DNA of 64,000 nucleotides. It comes from Asparagopsis taxiformis (lineage: Eukaryota; Rhodophyta; Florideophyceae; Bonnemaisoniales; Bonnemaisoniaceae). Each line of letters starts with the position of its first letter. The stretch's first letter is position 1. Below, piece by piece: positions 22,685-31,643 of this stretch. Position numbers and translations under genes: made by a program. Under the pieces are notes generated by a model. That model did no database searches, was not told the DNA's origin, and was given only the letters and a program-made list of their open reading frames with translations. The stretch lies in the NCBI GenBank assembly GCA_030407315.1, contig JALQPE010002665.1, positions 1 to 64,000 of the forward strand. Reading direction: 5' to 3'.

Positions 22685-23390
22685 TGTAAAAACATCCATT
22701 TGGAATGCGGATGGAGGGTGGAACACTCTACAAGGTAGGTTGGCAATATAGAGTTGGCACGTAGCCACTTCGCTCCCTCGCTCGTGCCTTTTTCTTTCTA
22801 GCTTCTCTAGATGCTGCTATTTATAATAAACACCGCTGTGCTCCATGTGAGCTACCAGCATGCTTCTGCGTTCCAGGTGAACTGCCAGATGTGCCTCCGC
22901 GCTCCAGGTGAGCTGCCGGATATTATTGCTGTCCCGCTCCATGTGAGCTACTGACTCAGCCGCAGTTAATATCTCTATACTAAGCTGCTGATAGCGCGTG
23001 GGGTAGCGGATGCTGATCGTAGCGTCGGGGAGCTAATGCTGTTGGTCGGCGCCAACTTCTGGTGCTGAGTATATAAGCTGCATTGACCTGCATATGCCTA
23101 GTTGCTGTTGATAGCGTCATTAATCGTCTCTGCTATAATATAAGCACACTGACAGAGCCCGTATGTCAGTCGTGCAATCGCGCGGCGGCGATTGGCTGCT
23201 CCTGTAATCTTTCGCTCGGCGGCGACAGGCATATAATAATATAAGCTCCCTTACGGTGATGTGCACACGTGTGATCTCAGCACACGTGTGGCAGGTCCCC
23301 ATATGTGTTTGGGTTGACACGTGTGACGCAGCACACGTGTAGCTATGGGCGGCCGTTCCATTTGCTATCATAAGCACTCGAATTACAACA
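22685..23390 (-). repeat. 3' LTR of the Copia element
   Basis: 706 bp with TGTTGTAATTCG...GTTTTTACA termini on the minus strand. It carries four ACACGTGT palindromes (23265, 23282, 23317, 23333) and four degenerate units with a CCANGTGA core (22843, 22873, 22904, 22939). TATA-like ATATAATATAAG sequences lie between them. The motifs are E-box-like and may be the promoter or enhancer. Confidence 0.93.
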
Positions 23391-23400
23391 CACCCCCAGT
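23391..23400 (-). other. Polypurine tract of the Copia element
   Basis: ACTGGGGGTG on the minus strand, directly before the 3' LTR; the expected start site for plus-strand DNA. A similar G-run (GGTGGGGGGTG) occurs inside the element near 25440-25452. Confidence 0.6.
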
Positions 23401-23625
23401 TGGTGTAGTTCTCCAAAGGAACCAACTCTCTTCGATAAGCCGTGGAGTTGTGAATCGGAGTATCAGTCTCCGCGCATTCCGAACCATGGTATTGAGTTGG
23501 CTGCCGAGCAGTCTCATACTGCAGAATCAACGTTGGTTCTATTTGGAGTATCATTCTCCGCATACTTCATTCAATTGCTGTCATGCTAGTGGACATACAA
23601 TCCTAGACTGGGGTATCGACTTCGC

Positions 23626-25389
23626 TTATTTCCACTTAATGCTGTCGTGCTCCTTGCCGACTTCAAAGTCGACGTCTAATTCACCGTTCCTGCAAATCTT
23701 GTTCAGCTTCTCAAACAAGTTTAGGTTTCGTTTTGTAAGCGCGTCAGCGATATTCAAATGCCCAGGGATCCATCTTAGTGTATCCAAATCGCATGATTCA
23801 AAGCTGTTCCGAATCCGTTGTACAGTCTGCCTTAGCCTGAAGTCCCTTCCTTCGTGCAAGGTCGTAATTGTGTCATATAATGCATGTGAATCGACCTGAA
23901 GCTTGTGTTTCAAGCATGTGGACGAAAATATAGAGTTGTACGCTGTCTTCAAGTGATACCCGCGATCGTCCGCATCAGCTGCTGCTAGAATTTCCGCGCC
24001 ATAAGAGGAGTAGCACACTCTGCGCTGCTTATTGCTTGTCCAATCAATAATGTGATATATTGCACCCCCGTCGTCAATGTTTATCAATAGACCGGTTATC
24101 AGCCCAGTTTGTCCATAGGAGCGCGTCTTTGCTATGTTGAAGGCTGCATCTGCAAATGTGCATACATAGGAACTCAGAACTTTGTGTGCGCACACGCGCT
24201 TGAATGTAATCACGGGGTCCAATTTCTGCAACTCCCTTACGCAGTTATTTGCCTCAACCAAGTGTCCGACCGTTAATTGTGAAGTGTACTGCTGCATCCA
24301 GGACGCAATGTATGTGGCTTGAGGAAGCGCTCCGCTGCCTAGGAAGTTGATCACTCCGGCTAGGCTTTTAAGCATAGTAACTTCTGTCTCAGTGGCTCTA
24401 TCTGCTTGCTCTTTTCTCCGAGTTCTTGAAAGCTCAATGGGTTTGATCCTGAGAAATTATTTGGCCATAGATAGGGTGATGGTTCCTAATGAATTCTGAG
24501 AGAGTTCGCATCCATTGAAGGAGAACGGTTTGTCCAGGACAAACTTTCCAATCTCAAATCTATTCCCCAATTCTTTAGCGAAGTTGTTGATGAAATCGAT
24601 TTCACCGGCAATGAGAAAGTCGTCGGTTACCTTTGCAACAATTAAGTTCAGCGTACCATGTCTGTCTTTCACCGTGTAGACCTGGCTTATTCCGAACGCT
24701 CTTCTCATCCCATAGACATCTATCATCCATTCCTCAATAGTAGTTGCCCACTGTCTGCCTGCTTCGGCAATTCCATACGGTAGTAGTGTCAATTTCCATA
24801 AGAGACTGCGATCTCCAGTCCATTCTCGCGGTGGGCGTACGTAGATTTCTCTCTTAATTGGTCCACTTTGAAGGTAGGCTGCTTTGATGTCTGCGAGTGC
24901 GAGGCGGAAATTGAATATCGCAGCGATAGACAGAACGAGTCGGATGCAGTTAAATTGCGCTGTAGATGAATCCTTTCTTATGTCATCTTTACCTTTGTCA
25001 CGGTTTCCGTGGGGGACGATGCGTGCTTTGAGTTTCATCTCACCAGTATCTGCTGTCTTAATCTTGTATACTACGTGAGATGTAATCACGTTTGCGTCTT
25101 TAGGGACTTCTTTTTCAGGTGTCGTAGTATATGCGTTCTTCCAGTTACCATCGTGTTCTTCTTCAAATGCTTCATCTAATATCCAAGGTGGTGCAAATTC
25201 AAGTTGCTGGAGGTTCACTTGGGTATTGCCAATCTCGTTGAATATCTGCTGCAATATCGGTTGCTTTCAGGATTGTAGTTCAGTGTATAATTGCGGGGGG
25301 TTTCTTGACGTGGATGTAGAGCCGATGTCCTTTAGTGCATCTCCGATTGGTTCAGAATCGACGACCTTCTTTTCGTTTTCTTTGCTCAT
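23626..25389 (-). pseudogene. Copia reverse transcriptase-RNase H ORF, two stops
   Basis: The frame opens with an ATG at 25389 (MSKENEKK). A TGA at 25270-25268 and a TAA at 24459-24457 interrupt an otherwise continuous frame. Between them is the RT: KARIVPHGNRDKGKDD, LADIKAAYLQSG, LLPYGIAEAGRQW and the active site VTDD (in place of the usual YVDD). After the TAA comes the tether and RNase H with FADAAFN, SSYGAEILAAADADDRG and IPGHLNIADALTKR. In most Copia elements this region is fused to integrase; here the integrase frame ends at 25496 and the RT frame starts about 110 nt later in another phase. Confidence 0.85.
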
Positions 25390-25495
25390 ATTGTTGAGGT
25401 AGAGGTGGACGCTTTGTTTGTTCTGGGTGCCAATTCACATACACCCCCCACCTCTGGCTCAATAAATGCTTTTTGCTGCTAGTGATGGAAGGTAC

Positions 25496-27175
25496 TTATG
25501 CAGTCTCATTAGTGTCAGCATCGGGCTGTCTTGTTTCGTGTTCGAGGGTGTAGGTATCGAGCTCTTCGGTCAGTTTTCCTTGTGGGACTAGCCTGATGTC
25601 TTCATATGCTACTTTCATTGGAGGCCCACGTATGGCTGAGAGTCCTTTGGCTAGGACGTAGTGCGGGTGAGTCGAAATTACTTTAGCCTTCTCCCATCTG
25701 ATCGGATCGTTCTGTCTTGAGGATTTGTGGAATACCCATATGAGTCTGTCTCGCGGTAATAAGTTGGCGGGTACCGTATTTGGGGAGCGTGAGTGGAGAA
25801 GTTTGTGCAGGGCACGGGTTGCGGTCTGTGCTTTGTGTGCTTCTAAAAGCACGGTCGGAACAATGCTGGATGGCACGCCGAGGATAGAGGGAGAGTATCC
25901 CCTGGCTAGTTGGAAAGAGCTGAGCAGCTTGGATCCGGAGAATAGGTTTGAGATGAAGCATGCTCTTGCAATGATGGATTCATTTTTGAAAGAGCAACGT
26001 TCTGATGATATTTTTTCTAGGATTGTCTTAATGACTCCATTCTTCCTCTCGATGATTCCGGTCTTATTGTGTCTTCTTGTAGGCCGGGGAAAATACGAGA
26101 TATTGTGGCGATTACATATGGTGTGTACACCACTTCGATCGAATTCTTGATCTCCTGATAGCTTGAGAGGTGCACCATAGCGGTATATCCAGACATTTTC
26201 CAGGGTGTTCGAGATGAATTCTTGCGAGCGGTTGGGAGCAATCGTTACTTCGGAGTAGGAAGAGAAAGTATCGATGATATGAAGGCAAACATGCCGTGTG
26301 TCTCTGACGTTCAGCCATACGAAGTCCAACTGGATTTCGTTATTGAAATGGCTGTCAATTCTGGAAATGGATATTTTCCTTGTTATCGAGGGTCTGCCGT
26401 GTCCAGAACAGATCTCACAAGCACGGGCGACAGACTTGAGGCATTGGTCTATATCTGGCGTGAGTTTGCCGGCAGTTTCTAAAAGTCGTTTCATATCTTC
26501 ATAGCGGGCGTGTGAGTATCGGTGGATGCGCTTTGCGATTGAGAGCGGGCTGACGTTGTTGAGCATGTTGTGGGTTGAAATGATAGAATCTACGGAACTC
26601 CGCTTGTGCGGGACTAATTCGATACGAAGTCGTTCATTTCCATCGAGGTCGGAGTCGATATATGTGAAGAATTTTCGTGGCCGGGAGTCACATGGTCGGG
26701 AGATAACGACGAAGGGTTTGGAGGTGAGGTTGAAGGAATCAGAAAATTTTCTGGTGTCCAGGCCAATAACGATGGGGGCAGAGCTGTCGATGAGGTCGAA
26801 ATGGAAATTGGTTGGGAGTCCTTGAATATCGTGGAGTGTAAAAGACCATGTACCGAGGACCGGATGGGTGCACGAGGGATGCGGGCCCCAACTGTGTTCA
26901 TATGTGCGGATACAGGGAGACGTGTTGAATGGGATTCCGAGAAGGTTGCAAAGATGGGTGGCAGCATAAATGCCACTGAGTGAAATAGGTGCCCCTTCAT
27001 CTAATATAGGATTGGGATCCGGCAGGGGAGGTTCGGATCCCCTTAGTGAAAAAATGCTTTCGTATCGTTGCGGCCACGCGCTTGTTCTGGACGAGTATAT
27101 TCTTGCTTCGTTTGGTCGTAAAATCTGCATTCCGTATCGCCTTTCCAATGGCCGTACATTCCGCAAGCATGGCAT
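25496..27175 (-). CDS. Copia protease-integrase ORF
   Basis: 559 codons in the -1 frame relative to gag and overlapping it by 133 nt, so it probably needs -1 frameshifting. Protease: LDEGAP near residue 58, where DSG or DTG is usual. Integrase: the HHCC zinc region (RYSHARYEDMK ... CEIC), then the catalytic Asp in IQLDFVW, Asp in SGDQEFD and Glu in GIIERKNGV. Integrase inserts the cDNA and makes the 5-bp duplication seen at the ends. The reading frame is fully open. Confidence 0.88.
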   Translation of the reverse strand: MPCLRNVRPLERRYGMQILRPNEARIYSSRTSAWPQRYESIFSLRGSEPPLPDPNPILDEGAPISLSGIYAATHLCNLLGIPFNTSPCIRTYEHSWGPHPSCTHPVLGTWSFTLHDIQGLPTNFHFDLIDSSAPIVIGLDTRKFSDSFNLTSKPFVVISRPCDSRPRKFFTYIDSDLDGNERLRIELVPHKRSSVDSIISTHNMLNNVSPLSIAKRIHRYSHARYEDMKRLLETAGKLTPDIDQCLKSVARACEICSGHGRPSITRKISISRIDSHFNNEIQLDFVWLNVRDTRHVCLHIIDTFSSYSEVTIAPNRSQEFISNTLENVWIYRYGAPLKLSGDQEFDRSGVHTICNRHNISYFPRPTRRHNKTGIIERKNGVIKTILEKISSERCSFKNESIIARACFISNLFSGSKLLSSFQLARGYSPSILGVPSSIVPTVLLEAHKAQTATRALHKLLHSRSPNTVPANLLPRDRLIWVFHKSSRQNDPIRWEKAKVISTHPHYVLAKGLSAIRGPPMKVAYEDIRLVPQGKLTEELDTYTLEHETRQPDADTNETA

Positions 27176-28173
27176 CGAGATGAATTCTTGTCGCGTGGGG
27201 AACCATGTGATCGCTTTCTTTTCCTGAATTCCGTATATTGTGTGTTTTTGAAGCGGGGAGGCGATTGTGGTGTTGACAATAGTGCTTTCTTTGGGGGCAG
27301 CGCATCAGTAATAGGTATCGTTCGTTTCTCTGTGGGTAAAGTAGTTTCGCACTGAATCTGGCTCATCGCAAGTATCGCATCTTCAAGCTTGATGTAAGAT
27401 TTAACTCGTTCGGTAGATGACACGCGTTCTGCATTGGACTTGATAGTTAGTAGGAGAGCTCTGAGATCGGATACGTACCTTTCTATACCTTCGAAATTTT
27501 TCTCCGAGGCTTTCTCGTCGATGTTCTTAGCGTGCTCTTGGATTGCTTCAAAAGATTTTTTTGTGATCGTAACAGGGCATGTCGCTTTGGTTTCGCATGG
27601 ATCTCGGAGGCTAGTGGTCAGCTGTAAAATGAGGTTATCTTGGACGGATTGCGGCAGGAGCGAATTCTCCAGGAGGACCATTACAAAGACTTGATTGTCT
27701 TGGTCCAGAGAGGATTTGTGGCAGTGGTTGAGATATTGTGAAACGATTCCCTCAAATCGCTTGGCATAGACATACGGAGACTCGGTAGGTTGTCGGCGGC
27801 AAGTGTAAATATTTCGCATCATTTTCGAAATTCTTTTCACAGATTCATGTGGTGAATCTTTTGCAAGAAAATCTAGAGTGAGGGCAATAGCGCGATCTTG
27901 TTCATCGTCGGTATTAGCGTCATCCATGCGTAGGTTTCCAGCGTTGATTTGGTAGTCGAGCTTATGCTTGCTGGCGGTATCCACAGATAGATATAGAGCT
28001 TCGACAAGTGCTTTTGAAAGGGCGATAGCTTTGGTGTCGCCACCACGAGCCAGTTTCCTGACTAGACGAACCCAAAGCCGGACATCCTTTCTCCACTGGA
28101 ATTTGTCAGAATGAGCATCGAACTTGGGTGGCTGCAATAAATCCCTCGGAGTTTCACGCCCTCCTGGGCCCAT
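27043..28173 (-). CDS. Copia Gag
   Basis: About 376 residues from the ATG at 28173, which lies inside the primer-binding site; the frame is also open back to 28260 in the LTR. The N-terminal half is helical and charged. A CCHC zinc knuckle (CHACGMYGHWKGDTEC) stands near the C terminus and would bind genomic RNA. The frame is intact. The choice of start is uncertain: 28173 puts the AUG opposite the primer tRNA anticodon. Confidence 0.85.
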   Translation of the reverse strand: MGPGGRETPRDLLQPPKFDAHSDKFQWRKDVRLWVRLVRKLARGGDTKAIALSKALVEALYLSVDTASKHKLDYQINAGNLRMDDANTDDEQDRAIALTLDFLAKDSPHESVKRISKMMRNIYTCRRQPTESPYVYAKRFEGIVSQYLNHCHKSSLDQDNQVFVMVLLENSLLPQSVQDNLILQLTTSLRDPCETKATCPVTITKKSFEAIQEHAKNIDEKASEKNFEGIERYVSDLRALLLTIKSNAERVSSTERVKSYIKLEDAILAMSQIQCETTLPTEKRTIPITDALPPKKALLSTPQSPPRFKNTQYTEFRKRKRSHGSPRDKNSSRCHACGMYGHWKGDTECRFYDQTKQEYTRPEQARGRNDTKAFFH

Positions 28174-28176
28174 AAC
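28163..28176 (-). other. Primer-binding site: half initiator tRNA-Met
   Basis: Immediately after the 5' LTR the minus strand reads GTTATGGGCCCAGG. This is complementary to CTGGGCCCATAAC, the conserved anticodon stem-loop of eukaryotic initiator tRNA-Met, not to a tRNA 3' end. Drosophila copia and yeast Ty5 use the same half-tRNA priming. Confidence 0.9.
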
Positions 28177-28883
28177 TGTAAAAACATCCATTTGGAATGC
28201 GGATGGAGGGTGGAACACTCTACAAGGTAGGTTGGCAATATAGATTTGGCACGTAGCCACTTCGCTCCCTCGCTCGTGCCTTTTTCTTTCTAGCTTCTCT
28301 AGATGCTGCTATTTATAATAAACACCGCTGTGCTCCATGTGAGCTACCAGCATTGCTTCTGCGTTCCAGGTGAACTGCCAGATGTGCCTCCGCGCTCCAG
28401 GTGAGCTGCCGGATATTATTGCTGTCCCGCTCCATGTGAGCTACTGACTCAGCCGCAGTTAATATCTCTATACTAAGCTGCTGATAGCGCGTGGGGTAGC
28501 GGATGCTGATCGTAGCGTCGGGGAGCTAATGCTGTTGGTCGGCGCCAACTTCTGGTGCTGAGTATATAAGCTGCATTGACCTGCATATGCCTAGTTGCTG
28601 TTGATAGCGTCATTAATCGTCTCTGCTATAATATAAGCACACTGACAGAGCCCGTATGTCAGTCGTGCAATCGCGCGGCGGCGATTGGCTGCTCCTGTAA
28701 TCTTTCGCTCGGCGGCGACAGGCATATAATAATATAAGCTCCCTTACGGTGATGTGCACACGTGTGATCTCAGCACACGTGTGGCAGGTCCCCATATGTG
28801 TTTGGGTTGACACGTGTGACGCAGCACACGTGTAGCTATGGGCGGCCGTTCCATTTGCTATCATAAGCACTCGAATTACAACA
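28177..28883 (-). repeat. 5' LTR of the Copia element
   Basis: 707 bp, identical to the 3' LTR except for one inserted base (CATTGC against CATGC near 28353) and one substitution (GATTTGG against GAGTTGG near 28246) that I can see. Carries the same E-box-like arrays. Confidence 0.93.
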
Positions 28884-29329
28884 ACTGCATCGTTTATCTA
28901 AATACCCTCGAGGGTACTATGAACTCATTCTTGTCAGGGCAGGCGCAGAAATACGACATGATAACCATGAAGAGAAAGTTGTTGTGATGAGAATCTCGTG
29001 GCTTGCTACAGCGGATATGTGCGTGCAGTATAAAAACCAATTAAACCACATAGCCGGTGTGATGTCTGCTGCAGGCATGTTGGCAGATCGATATTCTGTC
29101 ACATACAGTGTAGAAAGAGGTGGTTGCAAGTAGTTTCCACCCAGTGATCCTTGACAAAGAAATGCAAAGCAATCTAATCTAATCTAGTCTAGTCCCTTGC
29201 GTTATGTTGGATGAAATCATTTCATGTCATTGAGTTCAATTCAACCAGACGCCATAATGTTGACCAAACATACGATGTGATGCGAGCAATCCCTCTGCAA
29301 ACATGCACAACTGCACCACACCTACACGA

Positions 29330-30103
29330 CACTACTATAAGTTCCATCCCTCCCTCCCTCCCCGACGCTCTCAATAAACGTCAACTAGACACTAGATCGA
29401 TTCCATGACTCCAAATGATTATCCTACTCCGTTCACACAATCAGTCTCCCTTACTTTACCTCTATCCTTCTATCAGACAATCCGTCCATCCCAGTTCAAT
29501 TCGCCCCCTCCTCCAATCAATCACCTTCCTCATCCACTGTCACATCATCCCATCTCTCCTTCCCAATTGATTCCCCCGAAATTCATTCCTCCCCCCTCTC
29601 CATTCACACTCAGCCCATCCCTCCACACATTCACCCTGCACTCCCCTCCATTACTCCACCATCCACCATCCACACTCCCTCTCCTCCAATTATTCCTTCC
29701 TACTGCTAATATCTCACCACACCAACAACATCATCATGGTCTCGTCCCCGTGCACTATCGAATCAATACCACGTTGATTGCAACATACCCCGAGCCCCTT
29801 TCCAATTACCCGCTTCCTGCCTCCTAGCCAGGCCAACCACCATCTCATCCTACAGAAATTACCCCATGCCACACCCGATGCTACCCTACCCCCATCCTAT
29901 GCTAACCTCGGCTATACTTCGGTCTTGTGTCCAATTCGAACAGATCAATCGTTTATATTCCTTCTCATTCATCCTCCCCCCATCTACTCCTTCTCAACCC
30001 ATACAAGATCTGTCCCTACCACCAGACAAATCCTCTATTCCCGACCGACCCATCACACCCTTTCTACAACACCCCCTCCCCCCCAGCCACCCACTACAAC
30101 AAA
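29330..30103 (+). promoter_or_regulatory. C/T-rich leader upstream of the 137-codon gene
   Basis: About 770 bp in which the + strand is mostly C, T and A with very little G. A TATA-like CTATAAG at 29335-29341 begins it. The long Pro/Ser/His frames here are poorly kept in the other copies (indels at 46.5 and 44.0 kb), so I treat it as promoter or 5' UTR. Confidence 0.4.
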
Positions 30104-30517
30104 ATGCCGCTCAACACATCCAACAACACCCAGCGTCCCCGTGTACGTGTCTTCGTTGCGCTACTCACCATCCTACAGCGCCTTGGGAGTGCCTGCCTGC
30201 CAAACGGAAAGTCTCAGTCCACCCCCACTTCCTTCGATGAGCCTGACTCCTTCCAGCTCACACACGCGGTTGAAGCCGTTGAGACCGTTCAATTCCCAGA
30301 CTATGACCAAATCCATTTCGATACCTCCCATTATGGTCGGTGGGTCAGGCACTCCCAACACATTCAACACCACCACGGGGACGCCGGTCATTACGCCAAA
30401 CATGCCAGCGTGCTGGCCTGGCTAGACGCTCAGCCTGCGTTGGGGTCCGAGCGCTTCGGCGCAGTGCCTGTCGCTCAGCTATGTCGGCAGTACGAAGCGC
30501 CTGCTGCCCGACATTGA
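30104..30517 (+). CDS. 137-aa putative secreted protein, copy 1
   Basis: No family recognised. The ATG at 30104 opens a frame of 137 codons. Residues 13-30 (RVRVFVALLTILQRLGSA) look like a signal peptide. The middle is acidic (residues 44-69) and residues 71-100 are strikingly His-rich (nine His, including HHH at 89-91), which might bind metal. Three copies in the window keep the same 137-codon length although residues 2-5 differ (PLNT against ASDS). An AATAAA lies about 100 bp after the stop (near 30617). Other frames are open in the same DNA, so coding is likely but unproven. Confidence 0.42.
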   Translation: MPLNTSNNTQRPRVRVFVALLTILQRLGSACLPNGKSQSTPTSFDEPDSFQLTHAVEAVETVQFPDYDQIHFDTSHYGRWVRHSQHIQHHHGDAGHYAKHASVLAWLDAQPALGSERFGAVPVAQLCRQYEAPAARH

Positions 30518-30545
30518 AGGCCTTCGGCACCCCGCGTAGCGTAGC
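30425..30545. repeat. Structured GC-rich segment at the 3' end of the 137-codon gene
   Basis: Contains paired motifs GCGCTTCG/CGAAGCGC and TGTCGGCAG/CTGCCCGACA and the perfect palindrome GAAGGCCTTC across the stop. The same block is kept at 32157-32277, 43140-43258 and 52790-52910. Confidence 0.5.
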
Positions 30546-31058
30546 GCAGCGCACACACTTTTTTTTAGCTTAATGTCGCTCACATCTGTACATAGACCCA
30601 GAACAATAGATTGTTAATAAACAATCCTTCTATCCACATTTCACACCTTCCGCCACTCACCCACCAAGACATCAATGCCTCAATGATCGCCGCAAGCACC
30701 ACGTTGGATAACGACTCTCGCATTTCGTAGATTTCCCCCATACACCCACAACGGAATGTGTTCAATCCCTGTTCTAGTCGCCGCCACCTAGCCCCGCGCA
30801 AATCATGCCTCGAAATCACCACACTAGCAAAATCTCAACAAGCAATAGATGACATAGACAAACAAACAAACAAACAAATGAATGAATGAAGGGACGAAGA
30901 AACGAACAAGCGTGCATACAACCAGAGTCGAACAATCGAGTAGGCTAATGTTGTTCATCAACAGTAAACTTCTGAATGGACGTGACTTGCCCGCAAACGC
31001 GTTTGCGTGTCTGCCACTCGATTCACTTCCTCCTTTCACTCATTCGTCCGCATATTCA

Positions 31059-31643
31059 CAACGCTCCGGAAACGCGCATTGCAACGGCGATCAACTGAGC
31101 GAATGGCCGTGATTTCAGAGGGGAACACCACGTGCGCATGATGCGCACGTGCTGTCGCACCACCGTCTTTACCCAGAAGAGATCCGTTTGCAGCTTGGCG
31201 CAAAGTGCACCCAATGCTTTTCGCTGGTGCGGCACGTGATGCACCCGCAGCCTTTCATGTTTATTCAACATATGTTGGTCGGCAGGGCTGTTGAGTTTTA
31301 CTTTGTTTGTTATGCCACGTGGACCAACAGAAACTTGAATGTTTTGGAATATTCCCAATTTAATTTGTAGATTTGGGAAAGGATTGCAGGTAGTAGATTT
31401 GTAACTATTTTCCGTGACAGCCGTCGCAGAGCAAACGTATACGAAAATCACTCGACGGATACTTGTGAGTGAAGGAGAGCAATGGCAATACAATTGTGTT
31501 GCCCATCATCATGTGCGCAAGAACGATCGATCGAATCATTGACCGCGCGGACCGAATATGGCGTAACGTAATTGAGCGCGTGGGTGTCGTGGTGGACGAG
31601 TTTGCGAATGACGGTAATTTCAGAGTCGAACAACACATTCCCA
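31059..31643. other. Spacer at the centre of the giant inverted repeat
   Basis: 585 bp without arm symmetry. It contains a perfect 23-nt palindrome CACGTGCGCAT-G-ATGCGCACGTG at 31129-31151. No gene was recognised. Confidence 0.85.

Larger units (their letters stand above)
22685..28883 (-). mobile_element. Complete Copia (Ty1-type) element, TSD ACTGC
   Basis: Two LTRs of 706-707 bp (22685-23390 and 28177-28883) differ at only about two sites, so the insertion is young. ACTGC flanks both ends (22680-22684 and 28884-28888). On the minus strand the order is 5' LTR, PBS, gag, protease-integrase, reverse transcriptase-RNase H, PPT and 3' LTR. The element lies in the left arm of the inverted repeat; the equivalent site in the right arm holds a solo LTR with the same TSD. 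Three stops in pol suggest it is not autonomous now. Confidence 0.95.
28884..31058. repeat. Giant inverted repeat, left inner arm
   Basis: Pairs with 31644-33818 (coordinates sum to 62702, no indels seen). All reading frames in the two arms translate identically, so the arms are essentially identical over 2.17 kb. It contains a TATA/CT-rich leader, the 137-codon gene, a (CAAA)n-type run near 30863-30880 and a poly(A) signal. Confidence 0.95.

Noticed and set aside
29405..30425. Pro/Ser-rich frames before and over the 137-codon gene
   Set aside because: Not kept in the copies at 44 and 46.5 kb, where indels break them; composition bias alone keeps them open.
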